From Clostridiales bacterium (GTDB lineage Bacteria; Bacillota; Clostridia; Oscillospirales; Oscillospiraceae), in the NCBI GenBank assembly GCA_029265405.1, contig JAJUJI010000002.1, positions 218,680 to 282,679 on the forward strand: a DNA stretch of 64,000 bases, written 5' to 3'. How positions within the stretch are numbered: the stretch's first letter is position 1; every line of letters starts with the position of its first letter. Positions 25,863-35,135 of this stretch are shown here, one piece after another. The notes under the pieces were generated by a model. The model was not told where the DNA came from and searched no databases. It saw only the letters and a list, made by a program, of their open reading frames with translations. The position numbers were made by a program, and so were the translations under genes.

Positions 25863-28130
25863 ATGAAAAAGGCACTCGCAATAGCCGTTGCCGTTTTACT
25901 GCTGGCGGCAATGGCGCCCGTCGCGCTGGCGGCCGGAACGACCGTAAATGTCAGCGTCAGCGTTGACGGAAAGCTCTTGGTAGCCGCCGAACCCGTTACG
26001 GTGGATAACGCGACCGTAGACGCCGTCATAAGGGCGGCGCACGCAGCGTTTTATTCCGGCGGGGAAAGCGGCTATACCGCGGGAATCGACGCGACATGGA
26101 ACATGTTCCTTATCACACAGTGCTGGGGCGTCGCCACTACCCCATACGTAATTTTGAACGACGCGCCCCTGACTGCGACCGCCGACACCGCTCCCGTTGC
26201 AAACGGCGACAACCTGATTATTTGCCTGAGCAGCGACAGAAACACCACGCCTTCACCGCTTTCGCTGAAAGCCTCCGTATCCGGCAGCTCGGCGACGGTG
26301 ACGGCCAACCTGTGGACGCTGGATTTTTCGACCTTTACTTATTCCTCCTCGCCCTTCGGCGGAGCTAAGGTAATAGATCCGGCGACGGGTTCTTCGCTCG
26401 GCACTACCGACGCCAACGGCAGTGCGACCGTCACCGTTCCCGCCAGCGGAAAAATAGCGATTGACGGGCTGGCCGCAATAAAGGTGGAGGGCGCTGCCGC
26501 CGGCGGGCAATCGGCTCCGGCCGCAGCCGATACACAGGAAAGCTCGGCCGGCCAGCAAGCATCCTCAGCCTCGGCTGGCGGCGCCGAGTCAGCGAGCGGC
26601 CCTTCCGCCTCAGAAGCTGCTCCGGCTGCAAACGCCTCCTCCTCCGCCCCCGCTGCGTCCGTATCAACCGATTCGGTTTTCTTCAGCATAAGCGTTGACG
26701 GAGTGCTTCAGGTTGCCGCCCAGCCTATGCCTCTCCCCGCCGATGCCACGGTCAACGGAGTATTGGCGGCTGCGCATGAAAAGTTTTACTCCGGAGGGGC
26801 TTCCGGCTATACCGCCGGCATAGACTCGACCTGGAACATGTTTCTTATAACGAAGTGCTGGGGCGTGACAGCCACCCCCTATGTTATGGTAAACGGAGTC
26901 GTCCTTGGCTCTACCACCTATAATCAGACGGCCGACAAGGCGCCGATAAAGGCCGGTGACAATATCATTGTATCGCTTTCAAGCGACTCTACCAAGCCCG
27001 CCCAGGCTATATCGCTTACGGCTGATGTAGCCGACGGCTCGGCCACCGTTACGGCCACCTCATGGGTGCTTAATTTCTCAACCTTCACATACACCTCCTC
27101 TCCCCTTGCAGGCGCTAATGTAATCGACCCCGTATCCGGCAAATCCCTCGGCACCACCGACGCCAACGGCCAGATAGTCGTTCCCGCGACAGGCGTCGCG
27201 GCTATAGAGGGTCTTGCCGCAATACCCGTGGACGGCAGCACCTGCGCCACTTCCGCCACTTCCGCCACCTCCGCTTCCGCCCCTGCTCCCGCAGACTCCG
27301 CAGGCGGCTCAACCACCGCTCCCGCCGCCCCAACCGGCGAGCCCACAACGGTGTATGTCACAATAAGCATAGACGGCGTGCTCCAGATAGCGGCCCAGCC
27401 CGTCACTACGACGACTTTGACCGTAGACGGAGCTTTGAAGGCTGCGCATGAAAAGTACTATTCCGGCGGCGCGGCTGGCTACCACGGCGGCAACGCCTCC
27501 TTCGGCTACATGATCGACACCATTTGGGGAGTTCAGACGACGCCTTACGTTATCATAGGCGGCGCGCCTCTCGGCTCGCAGAAGGGCGAGTACTCTGCTT
27601 ATGTCAGCGTAGACCAGTGCCCGATAAAGGAGGGCGACAATATAGTATGCGTCTTTTCCGCTACGGGCGCGACTATGCCTGTCGTTTCATTGTCCTTCGA
27701 TGAGGACGGCTACATTGTTGCCACAAGCTGGTCGCTTGATTTTACAACCTTCACTTATACGCAAGCCACTTATGTCGACGCCGATGTGATTGATGCCGAA
27801 ACCGGCGAGGTTCTGGGCAAGACCGACGCCTTCGGAAAGATCAAGCTTAAAAAGACTCCCGCATGCGGCGTGGCTGCAATCACCGGCCTTTCCGCCATTC
27901 CCGTCGGCGAGGTCAAATCCTTCACAGCCTACGACGGCAAGTATACCCCCCCAGCGCACGACTACAGCATCTTCGGCGGCAAGGACGGAAGGCACCTGCT
28001 TATTATAGTCGTTGTGGCTCTCGCATTTGCAATACCGCTCGGCATAGTTGTCGCCTACGCTCAAAACAAGGAGCTGAAAAACAAGGGTGTAAAATATGCG
28101 GACGTTTCCAGAGCCAATAAAAAACGCTGA
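25863..28130 (+). CDS. Surface protein with three DUF4430-like (transcobalamin-type) repeats
   Basis: 755 residues. Signal peptide (MKKALAIAVAVLLLAAMAP ... ALAA), three ~190-residue repeats starting near residues 26, 274 and 495, Ala/Ser/Pro linkers between them, and a C-terminal transmembrane helix (HLLIIVVVALAFAIPLGIVVAY) with a basic tail. Each repeat starts with V-x-V/I-S-V/I-D-G and contains K/H-x-x-Y-Y/F-S-G-G-x-x-G-Y, then W-G-V-x-x-T-P-Y-V and a late D-F-T/S-T-F-T-Y. The pattern suggests DUF4430/transcobalamin-like ligand-binding domains, but this was judged by eye. It lies 27 bp before an ABC transporter gene, so it is probably its extracellular binding partner. Confidence 0.68.
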   Translation: MKKALAIAVAVLLLAAMAPVALAAGTTVNVSVSVDGKLLVAAEPVTVDNATVDAVIRAAHAAFYSGGESGYTAGIDATWNMFLITQCWGVATTPYVILNDAPLTATADTAPVANGDNLIICLSSDRNTTPSPLSLKASVSGSSATVTANLWTLDFSTFTYSSSPFGGAKVIDPATGSSLGTTDANGSATVTVPASGKIAIDGLAAIKVEGAAAGGQSAPAAADTQESSAGQQASSASAGGAESASGPSASEAAPAANASSSAPAASVSTDSVFFSISVDGVLQVAAQPMPLPADATVNGVLAAAHEKFYSGGASGYTAGIDSTWNMFLITKCWGVTATPYVMVNGVVLGSTTYNQTADKAPIKAGDNIIVSLSSDSTKPAQAISLTADVADGSATVTATSWVLNFSTFTYTSSPLAGANVIDPVSGKSLGTTDANGQIVVPATGVAAIEGLAAIPVDGSTCATSATSATSASAPAPADSAGGSTTAPAAPTGEPTTVYVTISIDGVLQIAAQPVTTTTLTVDGALKAAHEKYYSGGAAGYHGGNASFGYMIDTIWGVQTTPYVIIGGAPLGSQKGEYSAYVSVDQCPIKEGDNIVCVFSATGATMPVVSLSFDEDGYIVATSWSLDFTTFTYTQATYVDADVIDAETGEVLGKTDAFGKIKLKKTPACGVAAITGLSAIPVGEVKSFTAYDGKYTPPAHDYSIFGGKDGRHLLIIVVVALAFAIPLGIVVAYAQNKELKNKGVKYADVSRANKKR

Positions 28131-28157
28131 CCGCAAGAGGAGGATATGTAACATTTT

Positions 28158-29906
28158 ATGAAAAAGCAAAATTGGAAGGAAGTCATCCGCCGCATATGGA
28201 AGATGGCCGCTCCTTATTGGACCCAGTCGGACGAGAAATGGGGCAGCCTGGCCCTATTGCTGGTCAACATCTCAATCATGGTTCTCAACGTTCAGGTCGG
28301 CGTCCGCTTCACGATTTGGAACAGGGACTGGACAAACGCCTTCACCAACCACGATATCCAGCTTTGGCAGCAGAACCTTTGGATATTCTTCATCCTCGGC
28401 ATGTCCATGATCTTCACCGGAACCTTCAACACATACATAACCGGCTGGATCAACATACGCTGGAGAAGGTGGATGACCGCCCGCTACATCAATTTCTGGA
28501 TGGCAAACAGCAACCACTACAAGATGCAGCTCACCGGAAATGAAACCGACAACCCTGACCAGCGTATTCAGGACGATATATCCGGCTTTCTCGGCAGCAC
28601 CTGGACCTATACGTTCTCCTTTGTACAGAATATTTATACGCTTGTAAACTACATCATAATGCTGCTCCAGCTTTCGGCTACCGTTCCCCTGGTTGTAGGC
28701 AAATATGACATATCCTTCCCCGGCTACTTTGTGGTTATCGCCATAATATGGGTGACAATAACCACCACGCTTACACACCTTGTCGGCAAGCCGCTGGCTC
28801 GCCTGAACTACAACCAGCAGATGTACGACGCGAACTTCCGTTTTTCCCTTGTGCGTGTGAGAGAATGCACCGAGCAGATAGCCCTTCTTAAAGGCGAGGA
28901 TGTCGAGCACACCCGCCTGATGGGTGTCTTCGGAGACTGCGTTATCAATACGTTCAAAATTATGGGCAGGAACCTGAAGTTCGGCATAGTATCGCAGTTC
29001 CTGGCTTATGGCGACGCCATGATGTTTTCCATCATCCTCGGCCCTGCCTACTTTTTCACCGGCGCCATCCCCGGCTACGGAACCTTCATGCAGCTTGCCA
29101 CCGCCTTCCAAAACGTGGTTAACGGCTTCAAATGGTTCCAGAACTCGTACGGCGGACTGGCTACGTATGTGGCAGTTATAGACCGTCTCTACGCCTTCAA
29201 CGCCAACTATGAGAGGACAAAGGACATACAGGAGAAATCCGCCATCAAGATAACCGAAGGCGACGCCGACCAGATCGATATCAAGCAGCTCGACGTATAC
29301 CTGCCCACAGGGTTCAAGCAGATTTCCGCAAAGGATCTTGTTATAAAGCACGGCGAAAAGGTGCTTATCAAAGGCAAGACAGGCGCCGGCAAAACGACGC
29401 TGTTCAGGGTGCTGGCCGGCATATGGCCCTTCGGCGCCGGCGAAATCGTGCTGCCCAAAGACAAGAAGGTCATCGTGTTGCCGCAGAAGCCCTACTTCCC
29501 GATAGGCACGCTTATGGAGGCCGTCAGCTATCCCGCACCTCCGGACACCTATACGCGCGAAGAGGTCATACAGGCCTTGCGCGACGTGGGCATGCCTCAG
29601 CTTGTTAGCAGGCTGGACGAGGTCGCCCACTGGAACCTCATGCTCTCCGGAGGCGAACAGCAGCGCCTGGGCATAGCCAGAGCCATGCTCTATAAGCCGG
29701 ACTACCTGTTCTTTGACGAGGCCACCGCTTCCATAGACGAGCCCTCCGAGGAGGCTCTGTATAAGATGATCCTTGAAAGAATGAAGGATACCACCATCAT
29801 TTCCATAGGACACCGCTTCTCCCTCGAGCAGTTCCACAAGCGCATAGTCACAGCCGAGCAGCAGCCCTCGGGTTCCTTCCTTTTTGTTGAAACCTCCAAG
29901 GTTTGA
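28158..29906 (+). CDS. BacA/SbmA-type ABC transporter, fused permease-ATPase
   Basis: 582 residues. The N-terminal half has six predicted membrane helices with the WNRDWTNAF ... NIRWRRWMTARYINFWM ... NPDQRIQDDISGF pattern of the SbmA/BacA and YddA/Rv1819c family. The C-terminal ATPase has Walker A GKTGAGKTT, signature LSGGEQQRLGIARAML and Walker B YLFFDEATASID. Relatives move peptides, very-long-chain fatty acids or, for Rv1819c, cobalamin. Paired with the DUF4430 surface protein just upstream, corrinoid or another small ligand is a reasonable guess; direction of transport cannot be read from sequence. Confidence 0.85.
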   Translation: MKKQNWKEVIRRIWKMAAPYWTQSDEKWGSLALLLVNISIMVLNVQVGVRFTIWNRDWTNAFTNHDIQLWQQNLWIFFILGMSMIFTGTFNTYITGWINIRWRRWMTARYINFWMANSNHYKMQLTGNETDNPDQRIQDDISGFLGSTWTYTFSFVQNIYTLVNYIIMLLQLSATVPLVVGKYDISFPGYFVVIAIIWVTITTTLTHLVGKPLARLNYNQQMYDANFRFSLVRVRECTEQIALLKGEDVEHTRLMGVFGDCVINTFKIMGRNLKFGIVSQFLAYGDAMMFSIILGPAYFFTGAIPGYGTFMQLATAFQNVVNGFKWFQNSYGGLATYVAVIDRLYAFNANYERTKDIQEKSAIKITEGDADQIDIKQLDVYLPTGFKQISAKDLVIKHGEKVLIKGKTGAGKTTLFRVLAGIWPFGAGEIVLPKDKKVIVLPQKPYFPIGTLMEAVSYPAPPDTYTREEVIQALRDVGMPQLVSRLDEVAHWNLMLSGGEQQRLGIARAMLYKPDYLFFDEATASIDEPSEEALYKMILERMKDTTIISIGHRFSLEQFHKRIVTAEQQPSGSFLFVETSKV

Positions 29907-29922
29907 CGGAGACGATTTGATT

Positions 29923-29977
29923 GCAAAACGAAATCTCGGGCAATTGAGCCCGAGATTTCGTTTTGCCGTTTTTTTTT
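29923..29977. terminator. Bidirectional terminator between the ABC transporter and the flavin oxidoreductase genes
   Basis: 18-bp perfect stem (29923-29940 with 29949-29966, 8-nt loop) followed by a run of ten T residues. It lies between convergent genes. Confidence 0.92.
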
Positions 29978-31860
29978 TAAATATTCATGGCGGCATAGAA
30001 GCCTTCCCGCACAGCAGAGGTTATATTCCCGCGCCGGTTTGCGCAATCGCCTATGAAATAAGCTTCGTCGCATATGCCGGCAAACCTTTCAAGCATTTCC
30101 GTTCTTGGCCTTACTCCCAAGGACAGCGCCACGGTGTCGCAGAAAAGCATGACCTCGCTTCCGTCCTCGCCTTCCGCCAAAACGCCCTCGGGTCTTATTT
30201 CGGTAAGCTTCAGCCCTTCGATAAACCGTGCGCCATGCTTTGCGGCCAATTCATGCGCCCATTTAACATTTTTATCACGCTTGCGTATTTCCTCAAGAGA
30301 CAGCAGGTCGATAACCGTCACTTCGTGACCCGCCATGGAGAGCGCAGCGGCGGTCTCGCTTCCGGTGAGGCCCGCGCCCACGATCACCACTTTTCTTCCC
30401 GGCTTTATTATCCCCAAATCAACATCTACCGCAAAGCAGACGTTCGCGCCGTCTGCCCCTTTGACATTCGGCTTTATCTGTTCGCTGCCCACGGCCACTA
30501 TAAGCGCTTCAGGCTTCTCTGCCAGCACAAGCTCGCGCGTAGCTTCGGTCCCAAGGCGCAGGTCTATGCCCTCAGTCTTTTCCGTCATGCCGACGGACCA
30601 GCGGGTATAGCGCCTTATGTCTGACTTCAAAGGATTTGCCCCGGCAAGTATAAGGCTTCCGCCGAGCCTTGCTTCCTTTTCAAACAGCACGGGCTTATGA
30701 CCCCTCTCGGCAAGCCTGCGCGCGGCCTCCATGCCCGCGCAGCCGCCGCCTATTACGACTACCTTTTTCGGACGCTCCGCACTCTCAATTTTGTCAAACA
30801 GGGGATGCCTGCCCTGCACAGGGTTGACTGTGCAGCGCAGCGGCCTTGGGCAGCCGTGCGGATCCTCGCCCGTGCATACGTTGCATCTGATGCAAGGGCG
30901 TATCTCTTCCTCCCTGCCCAGCCTGGCCTTGTTTACCTGTTCCGGGTCGGCTATGAAGGCGCGAATCATCGCTATTATATCGGCTTTGCCTTCGGCCAGC
31001 GCCCTTTCGGCAAGCTCCATGTCGAAGCTGCCCACACTTGTTACAGGGATGCCCAGTCCGGCTTTCTTGAATTCAGCCGCAAGATGCAGGTTTGCAGCCC
31101 TTGGCATATATGTATGCTGTATGGTGTAGCCCATGGTTCGCGGGTCGTACATGCTGCCAGCACTTATATGCAGCAAATCGATTTTTTTCGATATTTCTTT
31201 CGCGAACATCAAAGCTTCCTCAAGGTGTACGCCTTCGGGATATATCTCATCGCCGCTCATTCGTATCTCTATCGCCATATCCGGCCCTATTTTCGCTCTT
31301 ACCGCGTCTATAAGCTCGTTTGCAAAGCGGCAGCGGCTTTCAAAGGTTGAAGCGCCGTATCCGTCTGTCCTTTTATTCAAATGCCTGGAATAAAATGATG
31401 AAGCAAAATGGCCGTGCCCGAAATGCAGCATCACCATGTCAAAGCCCGCCTGCCGGCAGCGCTCCGCAGAAACGGCAAAGTCTTTTATTACGCCTTTTAT
31501 TTCATCGATCGCAAGCTCCTCGGGCCTTCTCTCGTCGCGCAAGTTCAGCTCTATAGAGGCAAGCGCGTTGTACCGGTGAATTGCGTCGGTCAGCTTTGCC
31601 AGGCCGTGCACAACGTATTTATCCGAAAGATTTACGACAAAATGATTTGCATCCGCATAGGCCTTGTTTACGGGGCTGTCCCCCACCGTGACTATGCCCG
31701 CTCCGCCTCTTGCCATTGCCGAGGTGAAGGCTATAAACTCGTCTGTCACAAGCCCGTCCCTGGTGCATAAAAACGGCTCGGCCGGGGAGACTTCAATCCT
31801 GTTTTTTGCGGTAAGAGGACCTATTTTAATAGGCTGGAATACGTGCGCAAAACGGTTCAT
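29977..31860 (-). CDS. Old-yellow-enzyme-type NADH:flavin oxidoreductase with Fe-S and FAD domains (enoate reductase family)
   Basis: 627 residues. Residues 1-330 form the FMN-binding barrel (FQPIKIGPLTAKNRIEVSP; HFGHGHFASSFYSRHLNKRTDGYG). A 4Fe-4S motif CIRCNVC-x12-CTVNP follows; the C-terminal half has FAD-binding VVIGGGCAGMEAARRLAERG and a second dinucleotide motif VVIVGAGLTGSETAAALSMAG. Homologues reduce 2-enoates, 2,4-dienoyl-CoA or bile-acid intermediates in anaerobes. The ATG at 31860 has AGGAAA upstream; an in-frame ATG at 31878 lacks one. Substrate unknown. Confidence 0.9.
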   Translation of the reverse strand: MNRFAHVFQPIKIGPLTAKNRIEVSPAEPFLCTRDGLVTDEFIAFTSAMARGGAGIVTVGDSPVNKAYADANHFVVNLSDKYVVHGLAKLTDAIHRYNALASIELNLRDERRPEELAIDEIKGVIKDFAVSAERCRQAGFDMVMLHFGHGHFASSFYSRHLNKRTDGYGASTFESRCRFANELIDAVRAKIGPDMAIEIRMSGDEIYPEGVHLEEALMFAKEISKKIDLLHISAGSMYDPRTMGYTIQHTYMPRAANLHLAAEFKKAGLGIPVTSVGSFDMELAERALAEGKADIIAMIRAFIADPEQVNKARLGREEEIRPCIRCNVCTGEDPHGCPRPLRCTVNPVQGRHPLFDKIESAERPKKVVVIGGGCAGMEAARRLAERGHKPVLFEKEARLGGSLILAGANPLKSDIRRYTRWSVGMTEKTEGIDLRLGTEATRELVLAEKPEALIVAVGSEQIKPNVKGADGANVCFAVDVDLGIIKPGRKVVIVGAGLTGSETAAALSMAGHEVTVIDLLSLEEIRKRDKNVKWAHELAAKHGARFIEGLKLTEIRPEGVLAEGEDGSEVMLFCDTVALSLGVRPRTEMLERFAGICDEAYFIGDCANRRGNITSAVREGFYAAMNI

Positions 31861-32014
31861 TCGGCATTTCCTTTCCATGTGCGATCTTGCATAATGCTAT
31901 ATCAACTATACCACACTGAGCTATAAATTTCAGCAGGCGCTTGTAAAAAACAGGCCAATGTACTAAAATATTTATATAATGCCTAATCTGCCAGCAGAAA
32001 GGACTGAGTGCAAT

Positions 32015-32695
32015 ATGAAAGTAATTGCCATAAACGGCGCCGCGCGCAAAAACGGCAACACAACGGCCCTTCTCAAGTCCGCCCTTGAAGGTGCGGCGTC
32101 CGCAGGAGCTGAAACCAAGCTTGTTTACCTCTACGACCTGGACTACAAGGGCTGCACCGGCTGCGTCGCCTGCAAGCTGCTTGGAGGCAAAAGCTTCGGC
32201 CGCTGCGCCCAGCGGGACGGCATATCCGACCTTCTCGAGGAGTGCATCGGGGCCGACGTTTTGTTGTTCGGCTCGCCTATATATTTCAACGAGGTTACCG
32301 GTCAGCTTCGCTCCTTTCTCGAGCGCCTTTGGTTTCCCAACATAACCTATACCAAAGATATGCGCAAGACCTATCCGAAGCAGATACGCTGCGGCTGGTT
32401 CTTCACCACCAACGCCCCGCTCGAAACATACCTGGATTGGTTTAAGCGGCAGAACATGTCCTCTTTCTTCCTTATGGGGCCTTCGGAGTGGATGGCAGCC
32501 ACGGAAACTCTGCAATTTGACGATTACTCAAAGTACGCGGCCGATATGTTCGACGCGGCGGCCCGCAAGCGCCGTCACGATGAGGTGTTTCCGGAGGATT
32601 GCAGGAGAGCCTTCGAGCTGGGTCGTAACCTGGCCACGCCCGAATACGAGATCAAGCCGGACTTTTCCGCAATGCCGCCCATGCCCAAGCCTTAA
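32015..32695 (+). CDS. Flavodoxin-fold NAD(P)H-dependent FMN reductase / iron-sulfur flavoprotein-like
   Basis: 226 residues beginning MKVIAINGAARKNGNTTALL, the FMN phosphate-binding loop. The Cys cluster CTGCVACKLLGG resembles that of iron-sulfur flavoproteins. GSPIYFNEVTGQLRSFLERL is the second FMN-contact motif. A small cytosolic electron carrier or quinone/FMN reductase; the partner is unknown. AGAAAGGA precedes the ATG at 32015. It diverges from the enoate-reductase-like gene (154 bp apart), which may share regulation. Confidence 0.85.
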   Translation: MKVIAINGAARKNGNTTALLKSALEGAASAGAETKLVYLYDLDYKGCTGCVACKLLGGKSFGRCAQRDGISDLLEECIGADVLLFGSPIYFNEVTGQLRSFLERLWFPNITYTKDMRKTYPKQIRCGWFFTTNAPLETYLDWFKRQNMSSFFLMGPSEWMAATETLQFDDYSKYAADMFDAAARKRRHDEVFPEDCRRAFELGRNLATPEYEIKPDFSAMPPMPKP

Positions 32696-32757
32696 AACCC
32701 GGCAAGCGCCTGCCGCGCTTTCATAATGCATAACACAAAATAAAGGCAGAACCGTAA

Positions 32758-33915
32758 ATGACCGAAAAATTATACTATGCGGACAGCCATTTGAAGACAT
32801 TCATGGCACGCGTCCTATCCTGCGATAGAGCGGACAGGGGCTGGGCGGTTATATTGGACAGGACGGCCTTTTTTCCCGAAGGAGGAGGCCAGCCTGCCGA
32901 TACGGGTTTTCTCGGCGGGGTCCGCGTTTTGGATGTGCGCGAATGCGGCGAGGATATCCTGCACTATACTGACGGGCCTCTTGAAATCGGCAGCCCGGTT
33001 TTCGGAGAGCTGGACTGGGACAAGCGCTTTCGCCGCATGCAGAACCATAGCGGCGAGCACCTTGTTTCCGGTCTTGTCTACAGGCTCTACGGTTTCAGCA
33101 ACGTCGGCTTCCATATGGGTGCCGATTGCGTTACCGTGGATTTCGACGGAGAACTTGACAGAGAAGCCCTAGACAAGATAGAGACGCTCGCCAATATCGC
33201 GGTGGGTGAAAATCTGCCTGTGAAGGCGTACTTCCCCTCCCCTTCCGCGCTCAAAAGACTTAAATACCGAAGCAAGCTGGAGCTGGCCGAGCACGTCAGG
33301 ATAGTGAAAATTAAGGGATACGATGTCTGCGCCTGTTGCGCTCCCCACGTTTCAAGGACGGGAGAAATAGGCGCTATAAAACTCCTTGAGCATGAGCGCC
33401 ACCGCGGCGGCGTCAGGATAAGCATGCTTTGCGGTCTGGACGCCCTTGAGGACTACCGCAAACGCTATGCAAGCACTGCGGAGATTTCGGCGCTGCTTTC
33501 GGCAAAACACCACGAGGTCGCCGCAGCGGTGCGGCGGGTGCTTGACGATTTAGGAGCTCTGAAGCTGGGCCTTGCCGAAGCGCGAAAACAGCTTGTTCTA
33601 GCCAAGGCCGCCCTGCTGCCCGAAACGGACGGAAATCTTTGCCTTTTCGAGCCGCAGCTGGACACGGACTCGCTAAGGGAGCTTGTAACTCTGGGCATGG
33701 AAAGGTGCGGAGGCGTATGCGCGGGCTTTACCGGCGTCGAGTGCGACTGGAAATATGTGATAGGCAGCAGGCACGCGGATTTGCGCAAGGCCGCAAAAAA
33801 TATAAATAGAGCGCTGAACGGAAGGGGCGGAGGCAGGCCGGAAATGATACAGGGCGCTGTTTCCTGCTCGAAAAAAGACATAGAGGAATATTTCAATGGC
33901 AAAGCTATATTTTAA
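32758..33915 (+). CDS. Alanyl-tRNA editing protein AlaX, long form with DHHA1-like tail
   Basis: 385 residues. N-terminal region (FFPEGGGQPADTG) and zinc-editing motifs HSGEH (residues ~100-104) and CCAPHV (near 197) match the AlaRS editing domain; the C-terminal half resembles the DHHA1 domain (CAGFTGVECDWKYVIGSRHADLRKAAKNINRALNGRGGGRPEMIQGAV). Such proteins hydrolyse Ser- or Gly-mischarged tRNA-Ala in trans. The 3' end overlaps tdk by 20 nt, so it leads the nucleoside-salvage operon, an unexpected partner. Confidence 0.92.
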   Translation: MTEKLYYADSHLKTFMARVLSCDRADRGWAVILDRTAFFPEGGGQPADTGFLGGVRVLDVRECGEDILHYTDGPLEIGSPVFGELDWDKRFRRMQNHSGEHLVSGLVYRLYGFSNVGFHMGADCVTVDFDGELDREALDKIETLANIAVGENLPVKAYFPSPSALKRLKYRSKLELAEHVRIVKIKGYDVCACCAPHVSRTGEIGAIKLLEHERHRGGVRISMLCGLDALEDYRKRYASTAEISALLSAKHHEVAAAVRRVLDDLGALKLGLAEARKQLVLAKAALLPETDGNLCLFEPQLDTDSLRELVTLGMERCGGVCAGFTGVECDWKYVIGSRHADLRKAAKNINRALNGRGGGRPEMIQGAVSCSKKDIEEYFNGKAIF

Positions 33916-34483
33916 ATACGGCGCGATGGGCAGCTCAAAAACCGCCCAGGCCCTGATTACAAAGTTCAACTACGAAGAGCGCGGAATGCGGGTCTGGCTT
34001 ATCAAGCCCTCCGTAGACGACCGTTATGGGGCCGGTATGATAGAATCAAGGGTGGGCTTGAAGGCTCCGGCGGACAATATTGCGCCTTCTTCCGACATCC
34101 GCGCTCTTTTCGCGCGGCGCGGAGGCGCCGACGTTGTAATCGCAGACGAAGCGCAGTTTTTCACTCCCGAGCAGATAGAGGCTTTTCGCGGCATCGTTGA
34201 CGAGCTGGGCGTGCCGGTGCTGTGCTTCGGGCTTAGGACCGACTTTTTGACACATACCTTTCCCGGCAGCAAGCGGTTGCTTGAACTGGCCGATTCCATA
34301 ACGGAGATTAAAACGATTTGCGAGTGCGGTTCCAAGGCCACCGTCAATGCGCGCTTATCGCCCGACGGGAAAATCGTCACCGAGGGGGAGCAAGTCTTCA
34401 TCGGCGGCAACGACAGCTATATGGCCATGTGCCACGCTTGCTGGAAGCGAAAAATAAAGGAGCAAGCAAATGGAATTGAATGA
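33896..34483 (+). CDS. tdk: Thymidine kinase (type II)
   Basis: 195 residues. YFKYGAMGSSKTAQAL is the P-loop (GAMGSSKT), VVIADEAQFF the Walker-B-like DEAQFF, FGLRTDF the lasso-adjacent motif. Zinc-binding cysteines appear as CECGSKA and CHAC. It phosphorylates thymidine with ATP for dTMP salvage. It overlaps alaX upstream and deoC downstream by 14 nt, so the genes are translationally coupled. Confidence 0.95.
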   Translation: MAKLYFKYGAMGSSKTAQALITKFNYEERGMRVWLIKPSVDDRYGAGMIESRVGLKAPADNIAPSSDIRALFARRGGADVVIADEAQFFTPEQIEAFRGIVDELGVPVLCFGLRTDFLTHTFPGSKRLLELADSITEIKTICECGSKATVNARLSPDGKIVTEGEQVFIGGNDSYMAMCHACWKRKIKEQANGIE

Positions 34484-35135
34484 AATATTGTCCAAGGTAG
34501 ACCACACATTATTGTCGCCGACCGCGACTTGGGAGGAAATAAGGCGGCTCTGCGACGAGGGTTTGAAATTCGGCGTCGCTTCCGTATGCCTGCCCCCCTC
34601 CTATGTCGGGCAGGCCGCGCGATACCTGTCCGGAAGGCTGCCCGTCTGCACAGTCATAGGCTTCCCGAACGGCTATTGCGCCAGTGAGGTAAAGCGTTTT
34701 GAAGCGCGGCTTGCGCTTGACAGCGGAGCCGCAGAAATTGACATGGTGATTAACCTTGGCTGGGTAAAGGACCGCTTGTTTGACAATGTATTAGGCGAAA
34801 TAAAGGCTGTAAAGGCTGAATGCGGCCAGCGTGTACTAAAGGTGATTGTCGAAACCTGCCTGCTGACGGACGATGAAAAAATACGCCTTTGTTCCCTGGT
34901 TTCCGAAGCGGGGGCCGATTATATCAAGACATCGACGGGCTTTTCGACCGGCGGCGCGACTAAGGCCGACGTCGCCCTTCTTGCGGCGCACGCACCCTCC
35001 GGCCTGAAGGTGAAGGCTTCGGGAGGCATTGCTACGCTAGACGACGCCGAGGAATTCATAAGACTGGGCGCTTCTCGCCTGGGCACAAGCAAAATAGTAA
35101 AAATAGCAGCGGGGCTGCAAGGAGGAAACTATTGA
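34470..35135 (+). CDS. deoC: Deoxyribose-phosphate aldolase
   Basis: 221 residues. MELNEILSKVDHTLLSPTATWEEI is the N-terminal signature; EIDMVINLGWVKDRLFD, LKVIVETCLL (catalytic Lys strand) and ADYIKTSTGFSTGGAT (Schiff-base Lys in YIKTSTGF) follow. It splits deoxyribose 5-phosphate into glyceraldehyde 3-phosphate and acetaldehyde, allowing use of nucleoside sugar as carbon source. Its stop overlaps the deoD start (TGATG). Confidence 0.96.
   Translation: MELNEILSKVDHTLLSPTATWEEIRRLCDEGLKFGVASVCLPPSYVGQAARYLSGRLPVCTVIGFPNGYCASEVKRFEARLALDSGAAEIDMVINLGWVKDRLFDNVLGEIKAVKAECGQRVLKVIVETCLLTDDEKIRLCSLVSEAGADYIKTSTGFSTGGATKADVALLAAHAPSGLKVKASGGIATLDDAEEFIRLGASRLGTSKIVKIAAGLQGGNY

Noticed and set aside
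27243..27285. Short tandem repeat (acttccgcc-like units) as a VNTR or CRISPR-like array
   Set aside because: It is the in-frame Ser/Ala/Thr linker of the surface protein, with only a few degenerate units.
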